A stretch of 64,000 nucleotides of DNA from Pseudomonas fluorescens (GTDB lineage: Bacteria > Pseudomonadota > Gammaproteobacteria > Pseudomonadales > Pseudomonadaceae). Below the pieces are notes generated by a model that did not search any database, was not told the DNA's origin, and saw nothing but the letters and a program-made list of their open reading frames with translations. Position numbers and translations under genes: made by a program. The stretch is from the NCBI RefSeq assembly GCF_005938625.1, contig NZ_VCNJ01000003.1:62001-126000 (forward strand), written 5' to 3'. Below are positions 10,391-18,793 of this stretch, piece after piece. Each line of letters starts with the position of its first letter. Position 1 is the first letter of the stretch.

Positions 10391-12289
10391 TCAAGCAGCC
10401 GAAACCCGCCGCCTCTCCGCCACCCAACTACGCCCGTACAACACCACAATCGCCAGAATCGCCACCGCCTGCGCCGTCAACGAATACGCATCGGCATGAA
10501 TTCCCAGCCAGTCGAATTCAAAGAACGCCACCGGCCGAGTGCCGAAGATCCCGGCTTCCTGCAACGCCTTCACGCCATGTCCGGCAAACACCACCGACAA
10601 CGCGCACAACAGCGCCGCGTTGATGCTGAAGAACAGCGTCAGCGGCAGTTTCGCCGAACCGCGCAGGATCACCCACGCCAGCCCCACCAACAGCACCAGT
10701 GCGGTCGCGCCGCCGGCGAGCACCGCGTCATGCCCGGCCGGTCCGGCCTGCAACCACAAGGTTTCATAGAACAGGATCACTTCGAACAACTCGCGGTACA
10801 CCGAGAAGAACGCCAGAATCGCGAAGCCGAAACGTCCGCCACCACCGACCAGACTGCTCTTGATGTAATCCTGCCAGGCGGCTGCGTGACGACGGTCATG
10901 CATCCACACGCCGAGCCACAAGACCATGACGCTGGCAAACAGCGCTGTAGCGCCTTCGAGCAGTTCACGCTGCGAACCGCTGACGTCGATCACATACGCC
11001 GCCAGCGCCCAGGTGCCGAGACCGGCCAGCAGCGCCAGACCCCAACCGACGTTGACGCTGCGCACCGCCGATTGCTGACCGGTGTTGCGCAGGAAGGCAA
11101 GAATCGCCGCCAGCACCAGAATCGCTTCCAGACCTTCACGCAACAGAATCAGCAGGCCGGAAATGTAACTCAGCGACCAGCTCAAACCGTCACTGCCGAG
11201 CAACCCGGCAGATTCCTTCAACTTGGCCTTGGCCGCGTCCAGCCGCTGCTCGGCCTGCTCGACCGGCAAGCCGTCCTGCAACGATTGCCGGTATGCCATC
11301 AGGGATTTTTCGGTGTCCTTGCGCACGTTGGCGTCGACGTTATCCAGTGAGCTCTCGACCAGCTCGAAGCCTTCCAGATACGCCGCTACCGACAGGTCGT
11401 AAGCCTGATCGTGTTCACCGGCACGGTACGCGGCAAGGCTCTTGTCCAGCGTTGCGGCGGTGTAGTCGAGCAACTGCGCCGGGCCACGCTTGACCTGCGG
11501 CGGCTGCGCGCGCTGCGCACGAAACGTCGCTGCGGCTTGCGGGCCATCGGCAGCCTGCACTTCGGCCGGGGTCTGACGCGCCAGATCGGCGATGTTGTAA
11601 GTCTTCTCGGCTTTGGCCGCCGTCGGATCGGCGCTGAAGCCGGCGATGTAAGTCGCCAGATCCCAACGCTGGCGATCATCAAGCTGATCGGCAAACGCCG
11701 GCATGTCGGTGCCTTCGACGCCTTGGCCGAGGGTGTTGTAGATCGCATACAGACTCAAGTGATCCAACCGCGCCGCATCACGCAAATTGGCCGGCGGCGG
11801 GGTCATGCCGAGTCCCGCCGGGCCGTCACCGGCGCCGCTGTCGCCGTGGCACACCGAGCAGTTCTGCGCATAGAGCGGAGCACCCCGGGTGGGATCGGGG
11901 GTGATGATCGGCGCCTGGCTGACTTCATAGGCCACGGCCAGTTGCGCACCCAGTTGCCGCGCCTGACGGGCCACTTCGGCGCCGTCCTGTTTCGCGCTGA
12001 TCGCCGCGTGCAGGGCTTCAACGCCCTGCTCCAGCGCAGCCTTTTCCGACTTGGCCGGCATACCGGCGATCAAGCCTTGCAGCGCCCGAGTGAACTCCAG
12101 TTGCTCGCGATATTCGGCGTCATCGACAACCTTGCCCGCCGCTACCGTCGGCGGGTAGTCGGCGCTGATGTAGTCGAGCAGGTGCAGCGCTTGCGGTGCG
12201 CCTTCCACGGTATCGGCCAGCAGATTGAAGCTGCTCAAGGCAAACAACGGGAACACCAGCCAGGCCAGAATTCGGGACGAGGCAGTCAT
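10391..12289 (-). CDS. Cytochrome c / FTR1-family iron permease fusion
   Basis: 632 residues: signal peptide (cleavage near LLADTVEG), a cytochrome c domain with haem motif C144-SVC147-H148 and a candidate axial Met in GTDMPAF (about 196), a helical linker, then an FTR1 permease domain from about 370. That domain has about seven membrane helices and both iron-relay motifs, REGLEA (384-389) and RELFE (499-503). FTR1 proteins import iron coupled to oxidation; the covalent haem domain suggests the electron step is built in. No clear Fur box was seen upstream. Confidence 0.92.
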   Translation of the reverse strand: MTASSRILAWLVFPLFALSSFNLLADTVEGAPQALHLLDYISADYPPTVAAGKVVDDAEYREQLEFTRALQGLIAGMPAKSEKAALEQGVEALHAAISAKQDGAEVARQARQLGAQLAVAYEVSQAPIITPDPTRGAPLYAQNCSVCHGDSGAGDGPAGLGMTPPPANLRDAARLDHLSLYAIYNTLGQGVEGTDMPAFADQLDDRQRWDLATYIAGFSADPTAAKAEKTYNIADLARQTPAEVQAADGPQAAATFRAQRAQPPQVKRGPAQLLDYTAATLDKSLAAYRAGEHDQAYDLSVAAYLEGFELVESSLDNVDANVRKDTEKSLMAYRQSLQDGLPVEQAEQRLDAAKAKLKESAGLLGSDGLSWSLSYISGLLILLREGLEAILVLAAILAFLRNTGQQSAVRSVNVGWGLALLAGLGTWALAAYVIDVSGSQRELLEGATALFASVMVLWLGVWMHDRRHAAAWQDYIKSSLVGGGGRFGFAILAFFSVYRELFEVILFYETLWLQAGPAGHDAVLAGGATALVLLVGLAWVILRGSAKLPLTLFFSINAALLCALSVVFAGHGVKALQEAGIFGTRPVAFFEFDWLGIHADAYSLTAQAVAILAIVVLYGRSWVAERRRVSAA

Positions 12290-12545
12290 GAAGAATTCTC
12301 AGGAGAAATACGGAGTTACATATTGTTCACTCCGCGGACTTTTCTCTCAAGCTTTGTCGGTGTTTCGCTTTGATCAGGCGGATATGCCCGGCAGACGAAC
12401 ACCGCAAAATCGCAGAGGATTGCCTCAGGGACAGGGTCTTTGATCGGCGCACGTCGGCCCCCAACCTGACTCGCAGCCACTGGCCAGCATCCGTCACTAT
12501 ACTGCGCGCGCCTTCAACATTCCGGCTCAAGGAACCACACCGTTT

Positions 12546-13967
12546 ATGCGGATCATCCCGTTGTTCGTCCTGCTCGCCACTGCTCTTTCACTGAACGGTT
12601 GCGCGGCTTACCGCAATTACGATCAGGAAATGCAGCAAACCACCGACGAGATGACCAAGGGCAACCTCACCGGTGCACTGGCACTGGTCGAGATGCACAA
12701 CCCGTGGGAAGACAAGGATCTGCTGTATTACCTGGAAACAGGCGCCATCCTCAGCGCTGGCAGCGCTCTGCCCGAAAGTCAGCAAGCTTGGCGCAGTGCT
12801 GACCGGATGATCTTCCAGCGCGAAGAGGCCAACCCTTCCGGCGCCATGAAGCTGCTGGCTCGGTTCGGCAATGAAATGGGCACCATGCTCGTCAACGACA
12901 AGCTGCTGCATTACGAAGGCTATGACTACGAGAAGGTCATGCTGACCACGCAAATGGCCCTCAACCAGTTATCCGTCAACGATTTCGCTGGCGCCCGCGC
13001 CGATATCAAGAAAACCCATGAACGCGAAGCCCTGATTGCCCGCCAGCGTGAAGTGCAATACGAAGAGGCGGAAGCACAGGCCAAGACCCAGGGCATCACC
13101 CTGCGTTACAAAGACCTGCAAGGTTATCCGGTGGCCATACTCGATGCGCCACAAGTGCTCGAACTGAAGAATGGCTATCAAAGTGCGTTCAGCCACTATC
13201 TGGCCGGGTTCACTTATGAAGCCTTGGGTGAGCGTGACCTCGCGGCGCCCGGTTATCGCCAAGCCATCGAACTGCGCCCGGACATGCCATTTCTGCAGAA
13301 CGCTTTGCGTAACCTTGACAAGCCTGCAGCCAAAGCCGATGAAAGCGACGTTCTGATTATTGTGCAAAGCGGGCTGGCACCGGCTCGCAGTTCGGTGCAA
13401 GTGCCGATTCCGGTGCACCTGAACGAAAACCTGGTCATTGTCGCGCCAATATCCTTTCCGGTGATGATTCCGGACGCCGTCACCCCGACCTTCAGTTACT
13501 TGAGCATTGATGGCCGTAAACAGCCACTGACAGTCATCAACAGCGTGACCGACATGGCCATGCGAACACTGCGCGATGACATGCCGCAAATCATCTCGCG
13601 CGCCATGTTCCGCGCCAATATGGCCGCGATCGGCCAGGCACAGGAAAACGAGCGCAACCCGGCCAAGGCTTCATTAGTGGTGACAAAGCAGGATCCTCTC
13701 GAGGAGGCTGACACACGCACCTGGCGCGCCTTGCCCGACAAGACACAGGTCACCCGTGTGCGCCTGAAAAAGGGCCTGCACAAGATCGACGTGCCCTTCT
13801 ACCCACCGGGCCATCCCCTGACCTTACGCGTCGATCAGGCTCATCAAATACTCAATCTGCGCGTGTTCCGGGATCAGACCTACTACGTGGGGTCGGCCTT
13901 TGTCGCTCCTGCGACGCCTTTACCAGAGAAAGTAACCCGTTCGAAACAAGTAATGGCACCTAACTAA
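12546..13967 (+). CDS. COG3014-type outer-membrane lipoprotein, first paralogue
   Basis: 473-residue predicted lipoprotein with lipobox LNGC (Cys19) and Ala at +2, which favours the outer membrane. It is a diverged copy of the gene at 14157: both share AYRNYD/AFRNYD after the Cys, YEGYDYEKVMLTTQMALN, DARTIKKTHERE-like and RTWRxLPDxTQV blocks. The middle looks like helical TPR-type repeats. Function unknown; the neighbours suggest cell-envelope or peptidoglycan synthesis. A TATACT hexamer at 12498-12503 may be its -10, but no good -35 is seen. It is separated from the second paralogue by a promoter region, so it may be expressed alone. Confidence 0.85.
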   Translation: MRIIPLFVLLATALSLNGCAAYRNYDQEMQQTTDEMTKGNLTGALALVEMHNPWEDKDLLYYLETGAILSAGSALPESQQAWRSADRMIFQREEANPSGAMKLLARFGNEMGTMLVNDKLLHYEGYDYEKVMLTTQMALNQLSVNDFAGARADIKKTHEREALIARQREVQYEEAEAQAKTQGITLRYKDLQGYPVAILDAPQVLELKNGYQSAFSHYLAGFTYEALGERDLAAPGYRQAIELRPDMPFLQNALRNLDKPAAKADESDVLIIVQSGLAPARSSVQVPIPVHLNENLVIVAPISFPVMIPDAVTPTFSYLSIDGRKQPLTVINSVTDMAMRTLRDDMPQIISRAMFRANMAAIGQAQENERNPAKASLVVTKQDPLEEADTRTWRALPDKTQVTRVRLKKGLHKIDVPFYPPGHPLTLRVDQAHQILNLRVFRDQTYYVGSAFVAPATPLPEKVTRSKQVMAPN

Positions 13968-13987
13968 CCAGTGCAATTAAAAAGCTA

Positions 13988-14016
13988 TTACATAGCCATC
14001 ACCGCCTGCTTATAAT
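13988..14016 (+). promoter_or_regulatory. Candidate sigma-70 promoter for the lipoprotein cluster
   Basis: A perfect TATAAT at 14011-14016 with a poor -35 (TTACAT at 13988-13993, 17-base spacing). The roughly 130-base leader to the ATG at 14157 contains a small hairpin CCTCA-GGTTA-TGAGG. Confidence 0.5.
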
Positions 14017-14156
14017 GCCGCGCCCGCGTTATTACGACCGGGCATTAAAGCTCCTCAGGTTATGAGGAATTGGCAGGAGGCCAACGCCACTGTCGATGGG
14101 TCACACCAGCCCGACCAGCACACGCGGCTGTACTACTCCAGGGAAGAAGTACCCCC

Positions 14157-15551
14157 ATGGCATTCCGCGCCCCCACTCTGATCGCGCTCAGCGCCGTTAC
14201 TCTGCTGTCCGGCTGTTCGGCGTTTCGCAACTACGACTCGGAACTGGCACAGACCAACCAGCAACTGGCCACCGGCAACGTCGACGCCGCGCTGACCCTG
14301 CTGGAAAAGAACAACACCGGTCCAGACAAAGACCTGCTCTATTACTTCGAGAAAGGTGAATTGCTGCGCGCCAAGGGCGACCTCTCTGGCAGCCAGAATG
14401 CCTGGACCAGCGCCGATGTAGTGGTGGGTCAGTGGGAAGATTCGGTCAAGCTCGACACCGGTAAGTACCTGGCTCAGTTCGGCAGCTTCATCGTCAATGA
14501 CAAAGTGCGTCGCTACGAAGGCTACGACTACGAAAAGGTCATGCTGACCACGCAGATGGCCCTGAACCTGCTGGCGGTCAATGACTTTGACGGCGCACGT
14601 ACTGCGATCAAGAAAACTCACGAACGTGAAGCAGTGATCGCCGACCTGCGCGACAAGGAATACCTCAAGAGCGAGGAAGAAGCCGAGAAAGAAGGCATCA
14701 AGACTCAGTACAAGGATCTGCAAGGGTATCCGGTCGCCAGTCTCGACGCGCCGGAAGTGGTTGGCCTGAAAAACAGCTACCAGAGTGCGTTCAGCCATTA
14801 CCTGTCCGGCTTCGTTTATGAAGCGCTGGGCGAGAAAGGCCTGGCTGCACCGGGCTACCGCAAGGCCGCCGAGCTGCGTCCGAACACGCCGTTGCTGGAG
14901 CAGGCACTGGTCAACCTCGACAAGCCGAGCAAGTCCGACGACAGCGACATCCTGATCGTGGTGCAAAGCGGTCTGGCGCCGGCCCGCGATTCGATCCGCG
15001 TGCCGTTGCCATTGCCGATCTCCAACAACGTAGTGATCACGCCGCTGTCGTTCCCGATCATCAAACCGGACACGTCCACTGCGCCGTTCGCACAGATCGG
15101 TGTCGATGGTCAGCAAGTCGATCTGACCGCGCTCAACAGCACCACCGCCATGTCCCGCCGTGCACTGCGTGACGACATGCCGGGGATCATCCTGCGCACC
15201 ACTGTGCGGGCGATCACCAAAGGCGTGGCGCAGAAGAAGATCAACGAAACCAACCCACTGGCCGGTCTGGCCGTCGGTATTTCTTCAGCTGTGCTCGAAG
15301 GTGCCGATACCCGTACGTGGCGTACCCTGCCGGACAACACCCAAGTGGTGCGTCTGCGCCTGAAAAAGGGTGAACATCAGGTCAGTCTGCCGAGCGCCGT
15401 CGGCGGTTCGGTGGTCAAGGTCACTGTCGATCAGCGTTATCAGGTGATCACCCTGCGTGCCGTGGGCAACCAGGTCTTCGCCGGTGGCCTCGCCGCACAC
15501 GTCATCCCGAGCGCCAGCGCGACCAACGTCGCCAGCCTCAAACAACCTTAA
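14157..15551 (+). CDS. COG3014-type outer-membrane lipoprotein, second paralogue
   Basis: 464 residues from the ATG at 14157, which follows GGGAAGAAG and gives a classic lipoprotein signal (lipobox LSGC, Cys20). The longer frame from 14070 lacks a signal peptide at its start and is rejected. It is strongly similar to the 12546 gene over the whole length. It is followed closely by YcfL-like and LpoB-like genes; this trio recurs in proteobacteria and points to a role with the PBP activator LpoB, but the protein's own function is unknown. Confidence 0.88.
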   Translation: MAFRAPTLIALSAVTLLSGCSAFRNYDSELAQTNQQLATGNVDAALTLLEKNNTGPDKDLLYYFEKGELLRAKGDLSGSQNAWTSADVVVGQWEDSVKLDTGKYLAQFGSFIVNDKVRRYEGYDYEKVMLTTQMALNLLAVNDFDGARTAIKKTHEREAVIADLRDKEYLKSEEEAEKEGIKTQYKDLQGYPVASLDAPEVVGLKNSYQSAFSHYLSGFVYEALGEKGLAAPGYRKAAELRPNTPLLEQALVNLDKPSKSDDSDILIVVQSGLAPARDSIRVPLPLPISNNVVITPLSFPIIKPDTSTAPFAQIGVDGQQVDLTALNSTTAMSRRALRDDMPGIILRTTVRAITKGVAQKKINETNPLAGLAVGISSAVLEGADTRTWRTLPDNTQVVRLRLKKGEHQVSLPSAVGGSVVKVTVDQRYQVITLRAVGNQVFAGGLAAHVIPSASATNVASLKQP

Positions 15552-15566
15552 GAACGGAGTCTTTGC

Positions 15567-15941
15567 ATGCGCTTCAAACTCATCGCCGTCGCCGCCCTCG
15601 CCTTGCTGGCGAGCGGCTGCGCCACCCCGCCACCGCCAGAGCCGGGCAGCGCCGCGAGCAAAGTCGTGGCCATGGGTCCGCAGAAACACATCGTCGTCGG
15701 CGCCATGCGCGTCGCCCGCGAAAACGGCTTCATGACGGTCAATGTGCAGTTGAGCAACACCCTCAACAGCAACAAGCTTTTCTACTACCGCTTCGCCTGG
15801 CTCGGCGCGGAAGGCTTCCCGATTGCCGAAGAAGAAGTGTGGAAAAGCCAAATGATGTACGGCGCCCAGACCAGCTTCATTCAAGGCATCGCACCGACCC
15901 CGAAAGCCGTGGACTTCCGTCTGGAAATCAAGACGCCGTAA
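15567..15941 (+). CDS. YcfL-family lipoprotein (DUF1425)
   Basis: 124-residue small lipoprotein with lipobox ASGC (Cys18) followed by ATPPPPEPGS. The body is a beta-rich domain containing NTLNSNKLFYYRFAWL and GFPIAEEEVWK, typical of YcfL/DUF1425. It lies 15 bases after the COG3014 gene and 36 bases before the LpoB-like gene, matching the ycfL-lpoB adjacency in enterobacteria. Molecular role unknown. Confidence 0.88.
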   Translation: MRFKLIAVAALALLASGCATPPPPEPGSAASKVVAMGPQKHIVVGAMRVARENGFMTVNVQLSNTLNSNKLFYYRFAWLGAEGFPIAEEEVWKSQMMYGAQTSFIQGIAPTPKAVDFRLEIKTP

Positions 15942-15977
15942 GCCTGTCACCCTATTCCTGTTTTAGAGAGCATTCCC

Positions 15978-16565
15978 ATGTTTGCACGCTTTTCCTGCAT
16001 CGCCGTTATCGCCCTGCTGGCCTCCGGTTGCGCCAACACTTCGCCAACCCTGGGCAGCAAGAACATCAGCTACGGCGACACCAAAGCGGTTGAAACCGTG
16101 ACCAACGAATTCGGGTCGACCGACCTGCAAATGATCGCCGAATCGATGACCCGCTCGCTGGCCCAGTCCGGCATTCTGCAGGGTCGTCCGGTGGTTCAGG
16201 TCTACGACGTGAAGAACAAGACCAGCGAATACATCGACACCCGCGAAATCACCACCAGCATCAAGACTCAGCTGATGAAGACCGGTGTTGCGCGTTTCGC
16301 CAGCGACAACAATGCCATGCAAAGCCAGGTTGACCAGCTCAAGCTGCAAAACCAGAGCGGCCTGTACAAGAAGAGCACCGTGGCCAAGACCGGCAACATG
16401 GTTGCCGCCAAGTACCGCATCGAAGGTTCGATCAGTTCGATCGTCAAGCGCAGCAGCGATTACAAGGACGTCTTCTACAAATTCAGCCTGCAACTGATCG
16501 ACGTTGAAAGCGGTCTGGCCGAGTGGATGGACGAAAAAGAGATCCGCAAAACCACGGAGCGTTAA
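15978..16565 (+). CDS. lpoB: LpoB-like penicillin-binding protein activator lipoprotein
   Basis: 195 residues with lipobox ASGC (Cys18) and an LpoB domain (ISYGDTKAVETVTNEFGSTD, then LQMIAESMTRSL, then VYDVKNKTSEYIDTREIT). In E. coli LpoB spans from the outer membrane to stimulate PBP1B. P. aeruginosa is reported to use the unrelated LpoP for this, so the target here is not certain. It is translationally adjacent to the next gene. Confidence 0.85.
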   Translation: MFARFSCIAVIALLASGCANTSPTLGSKNISYGDTKAVETVTNEFGSTDLQMIAESMTRSLAQSGILQGRPVVQVYDVKNKTSEYIDTREITTSIKTQLMKTGVARFASDNNAMQSQVDQLKLQNQSGLYKKSTVAKTGNMVAAKYRIEGSISSIVKRSSDYKDVFYKFSLQLIDVESGLAEWMDEKEIRKTTER

Positions 16566-16568
16566 TTG

Positions 16569-17312
16569 ATGCGCGCATGGATTGGCATGATGGCCCTGGC
16601 TTGCGCGTTCAGCGTGCAAGCGGCCCCGAAAGTCGCGGTAACGGATCTGGCGTATCAGGAACGTGTGGAGCAATACATCCACATCGTTTCCGCTCAGAGC
16701 AATCATCGCGAGGGTTACTACAGCTCCAGCGGCTCGTCGAGCTACAACGAGATCGAAGCGAGCACCAGCTACATCGAGCAAGGCGAGTTGCGCAAATTCA
16801 CCGGCGACATCAAGGGTGAAATCCTGCGTACCGGCATGTTCCAGCTGGTGCAGGGCACGCCGTACACCGCGTCGTCCAAGGGTGACGTCTACGATGTGAT
16901 CAAGCGCATCAAGGCCGGCAACTTCAAAGGCGCCGACTATGTGCTGTTTGGTACGGTGTCGGACATCGACTTCACTCAGGACGTCAACGAGCTGGCGAAC
17001 ACCGACAGCTATTCGGCGGTACTGGGCCTGACGTTGGTGGCGGACTTCAGCCTGATCAACACCAAGACCTTCGAAATCACGTCGGCCTTCACGGCGATGG
17101 GCGAAGCGCAGGACACCAAACTGGTGAACCATCGCGACATCAAGATCTCGCTGAACCGCCCACGGGTGGTGCGTGACGTGTCCAAGGCCTTGGGTGAAGA
17201 CGTGGCCGGGCAACTGAGCATGCAGCTCGGTGGTGGCGGTTACGAACAGCCGCGTGAGGCGCCGCAGCGCAACAACCTGCCGCGTGATACTGCGCCGGTG
17301 ATCCTGCGCTGA
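16569..17312 (+). CDS. Secreted LpoB/CsgG-like protein
   Basis: 247 residues from the ATG at 16569; an in-frame TTG at 16566 directly abuts the previous stop and is less likely. It has a Sec signal peptide (cleavage after SVQA) but no lipobox. KVAVTDLAYQERV opens a CsgG/LpoB-like alpha/beta domain, and ADYVLFGTVSDIDF plus a conserved strand around YSAVLGLTLVADFSLIN follow. It is the last gene of the lipoprotein operon. It may be a soluble partner of the LpoB-like protein; function unproven. Confidence 0.8.
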   Translation: MRAWIGMMALACAFSVQAAPKVAVTDLAYQERVEQYIHIVSAQSNHREGYYSSSGSSSYNEIEASTSYIEQGELRKFTGDIKGEILRTGMFQLVQGTPYTASSKGDVYDVIKRIKAGNFKGADYVLFGTVSDIDFTQDVNELANTDSYSAVLGLTLVADFSLINTKTFEITSAFTAMGEAQDTKLVNHRDIKISLNRPRVVRDVSKALGEDVAGQLSMQLGGGGYEQPREAPQRNNLPRDTAPVILR

Positions 17313-17321
17313 TGACTGGCC

Positions 17322-17376
17322 CCTGATCGTTCCCCTGCTCCGCGTGGGAATGCATCCCGGGACGCTCTGCGTCCCA
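17322..17376. repeat. Type C palindrome, half copy
   Basis: CCTGATCGTTCCC..CTCCGCGTGGGAATGC followed by GGGACGCTCTGCGTCCC; this is the left half of the element at 2632-2744. Confidence 0.8.
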
Positions 17377-17378
17377 GC

Positions 17379-17416
17379 CACAAAAAAGGCGACCTGCAAA
17401 GGTCGCCTTTTTTGTG
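17379..17416. terminator. Bidirectional intrinsic terminator
   Basis: ACAAAAAAGGCGACC-TGCAAA-GGTCGCCTTTTTTGT. It serves the lipoprotein operon (+) and the LysE gene (-). Confidence 0.9.
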
Positions 17417-17426
17417 CCCGCGATGT

Positions 17427-18059
17427 TTATGCCGCCGCTTTGCGCAACGTTGCCATAAACGCCGCCGCGCCGATGAACAGCCCGGCAAACGTGCGGTTCA
17501 TGCGTTTCTGCTGCTGCGGTGTGCGCAACAGGCGCAGCACCTTCGACGCCAGACCGGTGTAACCGGCCATGACGATCAGGTCGACGCAGATCATCGTCAC
17601 ACCGATCACCACATACTGAATCAGCAACGGTGCATGCGGGTTGATGAACTGCGGCAGCACCGCGAGCATGAAGACCAGAGCCTTGGGGTTGCTGATGTTC
17701 ACCAGAAAGCCACGGAACACCAGCGCCAGCGGTTTGCCGATCGGCCGTACCGCGGCGTCATCGCTCATGTCCATGGGCAGCGCACGCCATTGCTTGATGG
17801 CCAGATACACGAGGTAAGCCACGCCAAACCATTTGATCGCGTGGAAGGCCGTCGCCGAAGCAGTCAGGATCGCGCCAACACCGGCGCCGACAATGGCGAT
17901 CTGCACGGCCAAACCGATTTGCAGGCCTAGGGCGTTCCAGTAACCGCGCCAGAACCCGTATTGCAGACCGCTGGACATCGACGCAATGGCGCCAGCACCC
18001 GGGGACAGACTGATCACCCAGCAGGCGGCAAAAAACGCCAGCCATGTTTGAAGCTCCAT
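17427..18059 (-). CDS. LysE/RhtB family amino-acid exporter
   Basis: 210 residues from the ATG at 18059 (MELQTWLAFF), preceded by GAGGTG. The family motif SLSPGAGAIASMSSGLQYG lies near residue 18, and about six hydrophobic segments follow. It exports amino acids or related metabolites across the inner membrane; the substrate cannot be read from sequence. Longer in-frame starts read through a type B repeat and are rejected. Confidence 0.9.
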   Translation of the reverse strand: MELQTWLAFFAACWVISLSPGAGAIASMSSGLQYGFWRGYWNALGLQIGLAVQIAIVGAGVGAILTASATAFHAIKWFGVAYLVYLAIKQWRALPMDMSDDAAVRPIGKPLALVFRGFLVNISNPKALVFMLAVLPQFINPHAPLLIQYVVIGVTMICVDLIVMAGYTGLASKVLRLLRTPQQQKRMNRTFAGLFIGAAAFMATLRKAAA

Positions 18060-18120
18060 CGCACACCTCGACTCATGCCGTAACAAGTTGTCAAAGCTAA
18101 TGCGGTTTGGGGCTAAAAGC

Positions 18121-18195
18121 AAAAGATCGCAGCCTTCGGCAGCTCCTACATGAGAATGCGATCCCTGTAGGAGCTGCCGAAGGCTGCGATCTTTT
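18121..18195. repeat. Type B inverted repeat pair 2
   Basis: AAAAGATCGCAGCCTTCGGC (AGCTCCTAC following) and its exact inverted partner are separated by about 16 bases, between MscS and LysE genes that run on the same strand. Confidence 0.9.
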
Positions 18196-18211
18196 GATCT
18201 TGCTCGAAACC

Positions 18212-18793
18212 TTACTTCTCGAAACCGCTCGACGGAAACACATCCGTCCCGCGCCAACGCCGCACCGAACGCTGGAAGAACAAGCTGTTCGGCACCTGCA
18301 CCATCGCGCTGCCAGTCCCCAACTCTTCCGCCTCGATCAACGTGGTGTAAAGCAGATTGATCGCCACCACCCGGCCCTTCACACCCGGCTTGTCGGTGGT
18401 GTCGACCAACTCAACGATATCGCCCAGGCGAAACGGCCCTACCGTGAAGATCAGAATCGCGCAGAGCAAATTCGACAGCACGCTCCACATCGCAAAGAAC
18501 GCGACCGCCGCCACCGCGACGAACCCCGACAGCGCAGTCCACAACACCGTGGCCGATACACCAAGGCGTTCCAGCACAAAGATCAGCGCACTGCCCATGA
18601 TCAACCAGCGCAACACACCGCGCAGCGGCATCAGCAATTGCGGCGGAAACGGATAACGCTCACCCAACCGGGTCAGGCCTTTGGCAACGAAACGTTGGGT
18701 AAGGTAGCCGGCCAGCAGGATCAGCAGAATCTGCACCGCAAACCAGATCGGCTCGATCCACTCCGCCGGCAGCGGCAACTTGAACGCTTCCAT
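18212..18793 (-). CDS. Short MscS-family mechanosensitive channel-like protein
   Basis: 193 residues with three predicted membrane helices, the pore-type helix (FVAVAAVAFFAMWSVLSNLL) and the start of the beta domain (GPFRLGDIVEL). The C-terminal alpha/beta vestibule domain of canonical MscS (about 286 residues) is largely absent. The ATG at 18793 shares its A with the stop of the upstream ABC-F gene (TGATG), so the two are translationally coupled. It may give small-conductance osmotic protection; activity is inferred only. Confidence 0.85.
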   Translation of the reverse strand: MEAFKLPLPAEWIEPIWFAVQILLILLAGYLTQRFVAKGLTRLGERYPFPPQLLMPLRGVLRWLIMGSALIFVLERLGVSATVLWTALSGFVAVAAVAFFAMWSVLSNLLCAILIFTVGPFRLGDIVELVDTTDKPGVKGRVVAINLLYTTLIEAEELGTGSAMVQVPNSLFFQRSVRRWRGTDVFPSSGFEK

